A stretch of 50,879 nucleotides of DNA from Thermocatellispora tengchongensis. GTDB taxonomy: Bacteria > Actinomycetota > Actinomycetes > Streptosporangiales > Streptosporangiaceae. A program made the translations under genes and the position numbers. Under the pieces are notes generated by a model that worked only from the letters and a program-made list of their open reading frames with translations, searched no databases and was not told the DNA's origin. The stretch covers positions 1 to 50,879 of the forward strand of contig NZ_JACHGN010000021.1 of NCBI RefSeq assembly GCF_014202315.1, given 5' to 3'. This document shows positions 7,110 to 14,996 of the stretch, piece by piece (the first letter of the stretch is position 1; every line of letters begins with the position of its first letter).

Positions 7110-9245
7110 TCAACCGCCCATCGACCCGGACGCCCGGGCCCAGCGGTACTTGGCGCCGAGCACGGCGACCGGCTTCTCGGTGGTGTAGGGGTAGGCGACG
7201 ATGCCGCGGTCGAACAGGTACTCGCAGGCGGCCTCGACCTCGGTGTCGCCCGCCAGCGACGCCACGACCGGCTTGTCGTGGCCCGCGGCCCGGCACTCGG
7301 CGACCACGCGCGCCGCGAGCTCGGCGAACACCATCGGCGGCGTGACGATCGTGTGCCAGTAGCCCAGAATCAGCGCGTCGATGCGCGGGTCGGTCATGCC
7401 GAGCCTGATCGTGTTCTCGTACGTCGCCGGCGGCTCGCCACCGGTGATGTCGATCGGGTTGCCGGCCGCGCCGAACGGCGGGATGTAGGCGCGGAACGCC
7501 TGGTCCAGGTCCGGCGGGATGTCCATCAGGGTGAGCCCGTTGTCCACGCAGGCGTCGGACAGCAGCACGCCCGACCCACCCGCAGCCGTGATGATCACGA
7601 CGTTCTCGCCCTTCGGCGTGGGCAGCATCGGCAGCGCCCGCGCGTACTCCAGCATGTCGTTCAGGCCGGGCGCGCGGACCACGCCGGCCTGGCGCAGGAT
7701 GTCGTCGTAGACCTTGTCGTCGCCGGCCAGCGCCCCGGTGTGCGAGCTGGCCGCGCGGGCGCCCATGGCGGTGCGGCCCGCCTTGAGCACGATCACCGGC
7801 TTCTTCCTCACGACCCTGCGGGCCACCTCGAAGAAGCCCCGGCCGTCCTTGAGGTCTTCCAGGTGCATGGCGATGCAGGCGGTGTTGTCGTCCTGCTCGA
7901 AAAAGGTGAGCAGGTCGTCCTCGTCCACGTCGGCCTTGTTGCCGACCCCGACGATCGCCGAGACCCCCATCTTGCTGGTACGGCTGAAGCCCAGGATCGC
8001 CATGCCGATGCCGCCGCTCTGCGACGTCAGCGCCACGTTGCCCTTGACGTCGTAGGGGGTGCAGAACGTCGCGCACAGGTTCTCGGGCGTGTAGTAGTAG
8101 CCGTAGATGTTGGGGCCGAGCATCCGCACGCCGTGCCGCCGGGCGATCTCCACGATCTCGGCCTGGCCCTCGGTGTTGCCGGTCTCGGCGAAGCCCGACG
8201 GGATCATGATCGCCCCGGCCACGCCCTTGGCGCCGACCTCCTCCAGCGCGGCCGGCACGAACTTGGCCGGGATCGCGAACACCGCGACGTCCACCTCGCC
8301 GGGCACGGCCGAGATGCTGGGGTAGGCGGGCAGTCCGAGGATCTCGCTCGCCTTGGGGTTGATCGGGTAGATGTGGCCCCGGTAGCCGCCGTTGATCAGG
8401 TTGCGCATCACCGAGTTGCCGATCTTGCCGGTCTCGGCGGACGCCCCGATCACCGCGACCGCCCGCGGCTTGAAGATCCGGTTCATCGAGGCCAGGATCT
8501 GCTCGCGCGAGAGCCGGGCCGGCTCCTCGACCGGGCCCTCGGCCAGCAGGATGCGCACGTCGGCGGCGGTGGCGCCGCGCGCGTCGGCGAAGACCGGGTT
8601 GAGGTCCACCTCGGCGATCTCGGGGAAGTCGCCGACGAGGTCGCCCACCCTGCGGATCATGTCCGCCAGGGCGTCGCGAGCGACCGGCTCGGCCCCTCGA
8701 ACCCCATCAAGCACGTCGGCCGCCCTGATGTCATCGAGCATCCCTCGTGCATCATCACCCGAAAGCGGGGCCAATCGGAAGGTCACATCGCGCAGCACCT
8801 CGACGAGCACGCCACCGAGCCCGAACGCGACCACCTTGCCGAAGGTCGGGTCGGTCACCGCGCCGATGATCACCTCCTGGCCGCCGCCGACCATCTGCTG
8901 CACCTGGACGCCGTCGATCACGGCCTCGGCGTTGTACGCCCGCGCGTTGGCGATGATCTTCTCGTACGCCGCCCGCGCCTCCTCGGCGTCGGAAACGCCG
9001 ACGACCACGCCGCCGGCCTCGGTCTTGTGCAGGATGTCCGGCGAGACCACCTTCAGCACCACCGGGAAGCCGATCTCCGCGGCCAGCGCGGCGGCCGACT
9101 CGGCGGAGGTGGCCAGCCCCTCCCCCGGCGTGGCGATGCCGTAGGCGTCGCACAGGCGCTTGCCCTCGGGCGCGGTCAGCGCGGTGCGGCCCTCGGCCCT
9201 GGCCTTCTCCAGGATCTCGCGCACCGCGGTCCGGTCGTGGGTCAT
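7110..9245 (-). CDS. ADP-forming acyl-CoA synthetase (ACD-type), oxalate operon
   Basis: 711 residues. An ATP-grasp domain comes first (about 1-240, with FPVVLKVVSPDILHKTEAGG and EVDLNPVFA). A CoA-binding Rossmann domain follows (about 255-350, starting AVAVIGASAETGKIGNSV), then succinyl-CoA-ligase-like domains. The phospho-relay histidine is H502 in SSHTGALAG. The best-studied acetyl-CoA synthetases (ADP-forming) have the ATP-grasp part last or on a separate subunit, so the order here is permuted. The enzyme makes or consumes an acyl-CoA with ATP. It is the last gene of the oxc-frc operon, three bases after frc, so the likely substrate is oxalate or formate: activating oxalate, or recovering ATP from formyl-CoA. 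That substrate is inference; acetate or another acid remains possible. Confidence 0.85.
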   Translation of the reverse strand: MTHDRTAVREILEKARAEGRTALTAPEGKRLCDAYGIATPGEGLATSAESAAALAAEIGFPVVLKVVSPDILHKTEAGGVVVGVSDAEEARAAYEKIIANARAYNAEAVIDGVQVQQMVGGGQEVIIGAVTDPTFGKVVAFGLGGVLVEVLRDVTFRLAPLSGDDARGMLDDIRAADVLDGVRGAEPVARDALADMIRRVGDLVGDFPEIAEVDLNPVFADARGATAADVRILLAEGPVEEPARLSREQILASMNRIFKPRAVAVIGASAETGKIGNSVMRNLINGGYRGHIYPINPKASEILGLPAYPSISAVPGEVDVAVFAIPAKFVPAALEEVGAKGVAGAIMIPSGFAETGNTEGQAEIVEIARRHGVRMLGPNIYGYYYTPENLCATFCTPYDVKGNVALTSQSGGIGMAILGFSRTSKMGVSAIVGVGNKADVDEDDLLTFFEQDDNTACIAMHLEDLKDGRGFFEVARRVVRKKPVIVLKAGRTAMGARAASSHTGALAGDDKVYDDILRQAGVVRAPGLNDMLEYARALPMLPTPKGENVVIITAAGGSGVLLSDACVDNGLTLMDIPPDLDQAFRAYIPPFGAAGNPIDITGGEPPATYENTIRLGMTDPRIDALILGYWHTIVTPPMVFAELAARVVAECRAAGHDKPVVASLAGDTEVEAACEYLFDRGIVAYPYTTEKPVAVLGAKYRWARASGSMGG

Positions 9246-9248
9246 GAC

Positions 9249-10478
9249 CTAGATCACTCCGTTCGTCTTGAGCTCGGCCAGGCGGTCGGCGGGGATGCCG
9301 AGCTCCTCGGTGTAGATCTGCTCGTTGTGCTCGCCGAGCAGGGGGGACCGGACCACATCGACCGGGGAGTCGGAGAGCTGCAGCGGGCTGCCGACGGTGG
9401 TGAACGTGCCGCGCTCGGGGTGGTCCACCGAGACGATCAGGCCGTTGTCGCGCAGCGTCTGGTCCTCGATCAGCTCCTTGGTGGACAGGATGGGCCCGCA
9501 CGGGATGTTCTCGGCGTTGAGCGCCTCAAGCGCCTCCCACTTGCCCAGCCCGCTGCTCCACTCCTCGATGAGCTGGAACATCTTGTCCAGCTTGGGCAGC
9601 CGCGCCTCGGGGGTGGCCCACTCGGGGTCGTCGGCCAGCTCCGGGCGGCCGATGATGCGGGCCAGCGGCGCCCAGCCGACCGGCTGCACGATGACGTAGA
9701 TGTAGTCGTTGGGCCCGCCGGGGGCGCACTTCACCGCCCAACCGGGCTGGCCGCCGCCGGAGGCGTTGCCCGACCTGGGCACCGAGTCGCCGAAGTCCTC
9801 GTTGGGGTACTCCGCCAGCGGCCCGTGCGCCAGCCGCTGCTGGTCGCGCAGCTTCACCCGGCACAGGTTCAGCACCGCGTGCTGCATGGCCACCTGCACC
9901 CGCTGGCCGCGGCCGGTGTGCTCGCGCTGATAGAGCGCGGCGAGGATGCCGGCCACGGTGTGCACGCCGGTGCCGGAGTCGCCGATCTGGGCGCCGGTGG
10001 CCAGCGGCGGGCCGTCCTCGAACCCCGTGGTGGACATCGAGCCGCCCATGGCCTGCGCGATCACCTCGTACGCCTTGTAGTCGGCGTACTTGCCGGGGCC
10101 GAAGCCCTTGATCGAGGCGTAGATGAGCCGCGGGTTGAGCTCCTGCAGCCGCTCCCAGGTGAAGCCCATGCGGTCCACGGCGCCCGGCCCGAAGTTCTCC
10201 ACCAGGATGTCGGACCTGCGGACCAGGTCGGTGAAGATCTCCTTGCCCTCGGGGGACTTCATGTTCAGCGTGATGCTGCGCTTGTTGCAGTTGAGCATCG
10301 TGAAGTACAGGCTGTCCACGCCCGGCAGGTCACGGAGCTGCTTGCGGGTGATGTCGCCGGTCGGCGCCTCCAGCTTGACGACGTCGGCGCCGAGCCAGGC
10401 GAGAAGCTGGGTGGCCGAGGGGCCCGACTGCACGTGGGTCATGTCGAGGACGCGGACGCCCTCCAGAGCCTTGCCCAT
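9249..10478 (-). CDS. frc: Formyl-CoA:oxalate CoA-transferase
   Basis: 409 residues, class III CoA-transferase. It moves CoA from formyl-CoA to oxalate, giving oxalyl-CoA and formate. The catalytic aspartate is D167 in the segment [12 protein letters not shown], Gln17 ([11 protein letters not shown]) is conserved, and the mobile glycine loop GGGQ occurs at about 241-244. Length matches the family. GGAAGG precedes the ATG, and the gene begins 14 bases after the upstream oxc stop, so the two are co-transcribed. With the decarboxylase this gives the cyclic oxalate route known from Oxalobacter. A succinyl-CoA-dependent variant, fed by the sucC-type ligase at the left edge, is an alternative for the first turnover. 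Confidence 0.93.
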   Translation of the reverse strand: MGKALEGVRVLDMTHVQSGPSATQLLAWLGADVVKLEAPTGDITRKQLRDLPGVDSLYFTMLNCNKRSITLNMKSPEGKEIFTDLVRRSDILVENFGPGAVDRMGFTWERLQELNPRLIYASIKGFGPGKYADYKAYEVIAQAMGGSMSTTGFEDGPPLATGAQIGDSGTGVHTVAGILAALYQREHTGRGQRVQVAMQHAVLNLCRVKLRDQQRLAHGPLAEYPNEDFGDSVPRSGNASGGGQPGWAVKCAPGGPNDYIYVIVQPVGWAPLARIIGRPELADDPEWATPEARLPKLDKMFQLIEEWSSGLGKWEALEALNAENIPCGPILSTKELIEDQTLRDNGLIVSVDHPERGTFTTVGSPLQLSDSPVDVVRSPLLGEHNEQIYTEELGIPADRLAELKTNGVI

Positions 10479-10491
10479 CGATGACGCCTTC

Positions 10492-12207
10492 CTACTTGTA
10501 CATCGTCTGGTTCATGGTTCCGGGGGCGTAGACCTCCGGATCCACCCACACGTTGATCAGCGACGGCTTGCCCGACTCGCGGGCGCGCTCCAGGGCCGGC
10601 CGGATGTCGGCGGGGTTGCGGACCTCCTCGCCGTAGCCGCCCAGCATCTTGGCGAACTCGCTGTAGCGGACGTCGCCGAGCGTGTTGCCCACGCGCCCGC
10701 GGTCCTCGCCGTACTTCTGGATCTGGCCGTAGCGGATCTGGTTCATCGAGGAGTTGTTGCCGACGATGCCGACGAACGGCAGGTTGTAGCGGACCAGGGT
10801 CTCGAAGTCCCAGCCGGTGAGGCTGAACGCGCCGTCGCCGAACAGCGCCACGACCTCCTTGTCGGGGCGGGCGTACTTGGCGGCCAGCACGAACGGCACG
10901 CCCACGCCGAGGGTGCCGAGCGGGCCCGGGTCCATCCAGTGGCCGGGGGCCTTGGGCTGCACGACCTGGCCGGAGAAGGTGACGATGTCGCCGCCGTCGC
11001 CGATGTAGATGGAGTCCTCGGTGAGGAACTCGTTGATCTCGTGGACCAGGCGGTAGGGGTCGATCGGCTCGGCGTCGGAGAGCTGCCGGGGCAGCCGCTT
11101 CTCGTACGCCTGCGTCTCGACCGCGCGCAGCTCCTCCAGCCACTCCTTGCGCCCGGCGGCGCCGTTGCCGAGCCGACCGCTCGCGGCCTGGGTGACCTGG
11201 GACAGGATCAGCCCGGCGTCGCCGACGATGCCGAGGTCGATGTCGCGGTTCTTGCCGACGGTGCGGTAGTCGAGGTCGATCTGCACGACGGTCGCGGTCG
11301 GCGAGAGCCGGCGCCCGTAGCCCATGCGGAAGTCGAAGGGGGTGCCGACGATCACGATCAGGTCGGCGTTGGTGAAGGCGTAGCGCCGGGAGAGCTGGAA
11401 GTGGTGCGGGTCGCCGGGCGGCAGGGTGCCGCGGCCCGCGCCGTTCATGTACGCCGGCACGTTCAGCGCGCGTACCAGCTCGATCGCCGCGTCGGTGCCC
11501 CTGGTGGTCCACACCTGGCTGCCGAGCAGGATGCACGGCTTGCTCGCGTGCACCAGCATGTCGGCCAGGCGCTCGATGGCCGCGGGGTCGCCCGCCTGCC
11601 TGGTGGAGGCGCGGTAGTGGCCGGCCTTGGGGATGCGCGCCCGGTCGAGCGGCACCTTGGCGTCCAGCACGTCGCGCGGGATCTCCAGGAAGGACGGGCC
11701 GGGCGCGCCGTGGTAGCACTCGCGGAAGGCCATCGAGACCATGTCGGCGACCCGCTCGGTGCCGGGCACCGTGGCGGAGAACTTGCTGATGGGGGCCATC
11801 ATGTCCACGTGGGGCAGGTCCTGCAGCGAGCCCATCTTGTGCTGGCTGAGGGCGCCCTGCCCGCCGATGAGCAGCATCGGGCTCTCGGCGCGGAACGCGT
11901 TGGCCACACCGGTCACAGCGTCGGTCGTGCCGGGACCGGCGGTGACGACCGCACATCCGGGACGCCCGGTCACCCTGGCGTACCCGTCGGCAGCGTGCGC
12001 CGCCACCTGCTCGTGGCGGACGTCTACCACATCGATGCCCTCGTCTACGCAACCGTCGTAGATGTCGATGATGTGGCCGCCGCACAGGGTGAAGATCACA
12101 TCGACGCCCTCGGCCTTCAGGGCTTTCGCCACCAGATGGCCGCCGGAGATCACCTCGGGTTCGCGGACCGTGAGCGAGGGTGTGCTCTCGGGCGCAGTCT
12201 TGGTCAT
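10492..12207 (-). CDS. oxc: ThDP-dependent decarboxylase, probable oxalyl-CoA decarboxylase
   Basis: 571 residues with three domains: pyrimidine-binding (about 18-185, catalytic E66 in VRHEQVAAH), central (about 200-350) and pyrophosphate-binding (about 385-560, with the ThDP motif GDG at 457 to NN at 484-485). The expected reaction is oxalyl-CoA to formyl-CoA and CO2. It heads the oxc-frc-synthetase operon, with an operator 47-64 bases upstream. It is divergent: the NNGGIY/NNNGIY segment after the ThDP motif of characterised oxalyl-CoA decarboxylases and 2-hydroxyacyl-CoA lyases is replaced by [12 protein letters not shown]. Without context it might be annotated as an acetolactate synthase-like enzyme. 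A 2-hydroxyacyl-CoA lyase releasing formyl-CoA is the main alternative. The family is certain; the substrate is inferred from neighbours. Confidence 0.75.
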   Translation of the reverse strand: MTKTAPESTPSLTVREPEVISGGHLVAKALKAEGVDVIFTLCGGHIIDIYDGCVDEGIDVVDVRHEQVAAHAADGYARVTGRPGCAVVTAGPGTTDAVTGVANAFRAESPMLLIGGQGALSQHKMGSLQDLPHVDMMAPISKFSATVPGTERVADMVSMAFRECYHGAPGPSFLEIPRDVLDAKVPLDRARIPKAGHYRASTRQAGDPAAIERLADMLVHASKPCILLGSQVWTTRGTDAAIELVRALNVPAYMNGAGRGTLPPGDPHHFQLSRRYAFTNADLIVIVGTPFDFRMGYGRRLSPTATVVQIDLDYRTVGKNRDIDLGIVGDAGLILSQVTQAASGRLGNGAAGRKEWLEELRAVETQAYEKRLPRQLSDAEPIDPYRLVHEINEFLTEDSIYIGDGGDIVTFSGQVVQPKAPGHWMDPGPLGTLGVGVPFVLAAKYARPDKEVVALFGDGAFSLTGWDFETLVRYNLPFVGIVGNNSSMNQIRYGQIQKYGEDRGRVGNTLGDVRYSEFAKMLGGYGEEVRNPADIRPALERARESGKPSLINVWVDPEVYAPGTMNQTMYK

Positions 12208-12253
12208 TGGGGTCCTCTCCCTAACTTGCCGCTGAGCGGCATCCAGTCTCCTG

Positions 12254-12271
12254 CATACTGCATACCGTATG
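12254..12271 (+). promoter_or_regulatory. Operator copy 4, in front of the oxc operon
   Basis: CATACTGCATACCGTATG differs from the consensus at one position and contains the perfect inverted repeat CATAC-C-GTATG. It lies upstream of the oxc start on the minus strand, between oxc and moeA. Confidence 0.75.
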
Positions 12272-12331
12272 TGCGGTCGGTACCATGGTTATCGCGCCGC
12301 TCGACGGATGTCCAGACCTTGGGCCCGGCAA

Positions 12332-13702
12332 TCACGAGGGCAGCTCGACCAACTCCACAGGGGCGCCGCCCCAGCCGGGCGGCACGACCGCGAGGGCGTC
12401 GGCGAGCGCCGCGCCCCACAGGGTGCCCGGCCGGTCGTGCCCCACGGGCACCGCGGCGTCCTCGGCGCGCCGCACCGCGACCAGCCTGGTCAGCGCCGGG
12501 TGGGGCCGCACGTCACCGGCCAGCGCCGACCACTGCGCCCCCGGCGGCGTACGCCCGCCGAGCGCGCGCAGCGCGGGCACGAGCAGCGTCATCGCCGCCA
12601 CCAGCGCCGCGAACGGGTTGCCGGGCAGCCCGACCAGCACCCGGCCGCCGGGCAGCCGGGCCAGCACCTGCGGATGCCCCGGCCGGCATGCCACGCCGGC
12701 CACCAGGACCTCGGCCCCGAGGTCCGCCAGCACCCGCCTGAGGTGGTCGGCGGGCCCCTTGGAGGACGCCCCGCACACCACCACCACGTCGGCCGCCGCC
12801 CCCGCCGCCGTCACGGCCGCGGCCAACGCCTCCACCGAGTCGCGCACCCGAGCCCACGGCACGACCGGCGCCTCCGCCCCGGCCGCCACGCCGCCCCGGC
12901 CCGCTCCCCCGCCCCCGGCCGCGTATGGAGCGCGACCGGGCGGGTCCGCGTCCCGGCCAGGCCAGGACCCGGCCGTGCCCGGGTCGCCGCCGGGCAGGCC
13001 GGCCGCGTCCGGGAGGGGCGCCGGTACGAGGCGGGCGCCGGACCAGGACAGCAGGCCGGGGAGCATGGGGCCGATGGCGTCGCGCACCCGGCCCCGGCCG
13101 GGGAGGCCGGTGGAGACCACTTCGTCTCCGGTGACCAGGACGGCCACGCGGGGCGGCGGGTGGACCGTGAGCGTGTCGTGGCCGACGCTCGCGGCCAGGC
13201 CGAGGAGCGCGGGGGTGACCACGGCGCCGGCCGTGACCAGGTCGCGCCCCTGCGGGCAGTCGGTGCCGCGCGGGCGGATGTGCCGCCCGCGGGCGATCTC
13301 GCCCCTGACCAGATCGCCCGTGCGCAGCGCGCCCTCCACGGGCAGCACGGCGTCGGCGCCGTGCGGGACCTCGGCTCCGGTGGCGATCTCCACCGCGGTG
13401 CCGGGCGCCAGCACGCCCTCGTGCGCGACCCGGCCCGCGAGCACGCTGCCCACGACGCGCCACGGCGGCGGGCCGGCGACGGCGTAGCCGTCCATGGCCG
13501 CGGTGTCGAAGCCCGGGATGGGCGCCAGTGCCCGCACCGGGGCCGCGAGCCGCAGCCCGCCGGCCTCGGCCAGTGGGACCTCGGCCGGTGGCAGCGGCCC
13601 GGCCACCGCCGCCGCCAGCGCCCTGGCCTCCGCCCAGGGCATGTCCGCCGCCGCGCCGCGGCTCCCCTTGCGGGCCGGGCCCCGGATCGAGTTGCGCGTC
13701 AC
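12332..13702 (-). CDS. moeA: Molybdopterin molybdenumtransferase
   Basis: About 456 residues. It inserts molybdate into adenylylated molybdopterin, the last step of the cofactor needed by the formate dehydrogenase encoded nearby. Motifs seen are DTAAMDGYAV, IATGAEVPHGADAV, LVTGDEV and GLPGNPFAALVAAM. Two GTG starts are possible. The one at 13714 directly abuts GAGGAG, so GTG 13702, about 11 bases after that site, is preferred. A Gly/Pro/Ala-rich insertion of about 50 residues (bases 12857-13006) interrupts the central domain where homologues have a short loop. An operator lies in its promoter, so this copy appears dedicated to the oxalate/formate block rather than being the housekeeping gene. 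Confidence 0.9.
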   Translation of the reverse strand: MTRNSIRGPARKGSRGAAADMPWAEARALAAAVAGPLPPAEVPLAEAGGLRLAAPVRALAPIPGFDTAAMDGYAVAGPPPWRVVGSVLAGRVAHEGVLAPGTAVEIATGAEVPHGADAVLPVEGALRTGDLVRGEIARGRHIRPRGTDCPQGRDLVTAGAVVTPALLGLAASVGHDTLTVHPPPRVAVLVTGDEVVSTGLPGRGRVRDAIGPMLPGLLSWSGARLVPAPLPDAAGLPGGDPGTAGSWPGRDADPPGRAPYAAGGGGAGRGGVAAGAEAPVVPWARVRDSVEALAAAVTAAGAAADVVVVCGASSKGPADHLRRVLADLGAEVLVAGVACRPGHPQVLARLPGGRVLVGLPGNPFAALVAAMTLLVPALRALGGRTPPGAQWSALAGDVRPHPALTRLVAVRRAEDAAVPVGHDRPGTLWGAALADALAVVPPGWGGAPVELVELPS

Positions 13703-13891
13703 GCGGGGCCGCACCTCCTCAGGCGGGGCCCGGCGCCGCCTCGGCCGGTGCCGGGCCGGGGATCGGCGGGGTTCGGACGGTTCTGACGGTTCCGACGAGG
13801 GCCGGGCGGGGCGCCGGACGCGCCCTGCGGCGCACCGGCGGACACCGGGATCACCTGCATGGGATCACCCCTTCCTTGACCCTCATAATTC

Positions 13892-13909
13892 CATACTGTA
13901 TACCGAATG
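13892..13909 (+). promoter_or_regulatory. Operator copy 5, between moeA and the PanE-like gene
   Basis: CATACTGTATACCGAATG matches the consensus at 17 of 18 positions. It sits 31-48 bases before the GTG of the PanE-like reductase gene and is placed to act on both this gene and divergent moeA. Confidence 0.75.
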
Positions 13910-13939
13910 CAAGGGGCCTGCGAGAACGGGAGCTGATTT

Positions 13940-14932
13940 GTGAGAGTCGCTGTTCTTGGCGCCGGCGCCATCGGCGCGTACGTCGGCGCCGCCCTGCACA
14001 GGGCCGGTGCTGAAGTCCACCTGATCGCCCGCGGTCCTCATCTTCGCGCGCTGCGCGAGTCCGGGGTGCGCGTGCTGAGCCCGCGTGGCGACTTCTCCGC
14101 CCGCCCGAACGCGACCGACGACCCCCGGGAGGTCGGTCCTGTCGACTACGTCTTCCTCGGCCTGAAGGCCAACTCCTACGCCGCGGCCGGGCCCATGGTC
14201 CAGCCGCTCCTGCACGACAAGACCGGCCTGATCGCCGCCCAGAACGGCATTCCGTGGTGGTACTTCCACAAGCTGGCGGGGCCGTACGAGAACTACCGGA
14301 TCGAGAGCGTCGATCCGGGCGGCGCGGTCACCGCCGCGCTGCCGCTGGAGCGGGCGATCGGCTGCGTCGTGTACGCCGCGACCGAGATCGAGTCGCCGGG
14401 CGTGATCCGCCACCTTGAGGGCACGCGCTTCTCCATCGGCGAGCCCGACGGGTCGATCTCCGAGCGGTGCAAGGCGTTCAGCGAGGCCATGGTCGCGGGC
14501 GGGCTGAAGTGCCCGGTCGAGGCCGACCTGCGTCACGACATCTGGGTCAAGCTGATGGGCAACATCGCCTTCAACCCGATCAGCGCGCTGTCGCGGGCCA
14601 CCATGGCGGGCATCTGCCGCCACGACGGCGCCCGCGAGCTGGTCGTCGCGATGATGCGCGAGACCCTGGACGTGGCCGAGCGCGTCGGCTGCAAGCCCAG
14701 GATCTCCATCGAGCGGCGGCTGGCCGGCGCCGAACGGGCCGGGGAGCACAAGACCTCCACGCTCCAGGACCTGGAGAAGGGCAAGCCGCTCGAACTGGAC
14801 GTGATCCTGGCCGCGGTGGTCGAGCTGGCCGACCTGACCGGCGCCGACATCCCCACCCTGCGCGCGATCCACGCCGTGGCCGACCTGCTGAACGAGCAGA
14901 TCACCCAGGCATCCCTGGCGAGGGCGCTGTGA
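13940..14932 (+). CDS. PanE/ApbA-family reductase, candidate oxalyl-CoA reductase
   Basis: 330 residues. The N-terminal Rossmann domain opens with VAVLGAGAIGAYVG; a C-terminal helical domain includes DIWVKLMGNIAFNPISAL with the family's catalytic Lys and Asn. It is annotated in general as 2-dehydropantoate 2-reductase (NADPH). The start is GTG 13940 with GGGAG at 13928-13932. It carries a regulon operator upstream and lies between moeA and the formate dehydrogenase genes. In Methylobacterium extorquens a PanE paralogue (PanE2) reduces oxalyl-CoA to glyoxylate during growth on oxalate. The context here fits the same role, giving an assimilatory branch. A plain pantothenate (CoA) biosynthetic role is the alternative. 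Confidence 0.85.
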   Translation: MRVAVLGAGAIGAYVGAALHRAGAEVHLIARGPHLRALRESGVRVLSPRGDFSARPNATDDPREVGPVDYVFLGLKANSYAAAGPMVQPLLHDKTGLIAAQNGIPWWYFHKLAGPYENYRIESVDPGGAVTAALPLERAIGCVVYAATEIESPGVIRHLEGTRFSIGEPDGSISERCKAFSEAMVAGGLKCPVEADLRHDIWVKLMGNIAFNPISALSRATMAGICRHDGARELVVAMMRETLDVAERVGCKPRISIERRLAGAERAGEHKTSTLQDLEKGKPLELDVILAAVVELADLTGADIPTLRAIHAVADLLNEQITQASLARAL

Positions 14933-14962
14933 CCTTGTCGGCACGGGAGCCGGTGAATACCG

Positions 14963-14980
14963 TAGGCTGCATACAGAATT
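14963..14980 (+). promoter_or_regulatory. Operator copy 6 (weaker), in front of the formate dehydrogenase genes
   Basis: TAGGCTGCATACAGAATT matches the consensus at about 10-11 of 18 positions and is preceded by a half-site ATACCGTA at 14957-14964. It lies 17-34 bases before the fdhA ATG. Confidence 0.5.
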
Positions 14981-14996
14981 CGATGAAGGGATCGGC

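Noticed and set aside
7071-10484. Plus-strand open frame of 1,137 codons over the frc and acyl-CoA synthetase genes
   Set aside because: It runs antisense to two genes with intact catalytic motifs, is full of Val/Arg/Gly/His from complementary GC-rich codons, and resembles no protein.
10492-12207. Acetolactate synthase
   Set aside because: Operon with frc and an acyl-CoA synthetase, plus the shared operator, point to a CoA-thioester decarboxylase; no small regulatory subunit gene is present.
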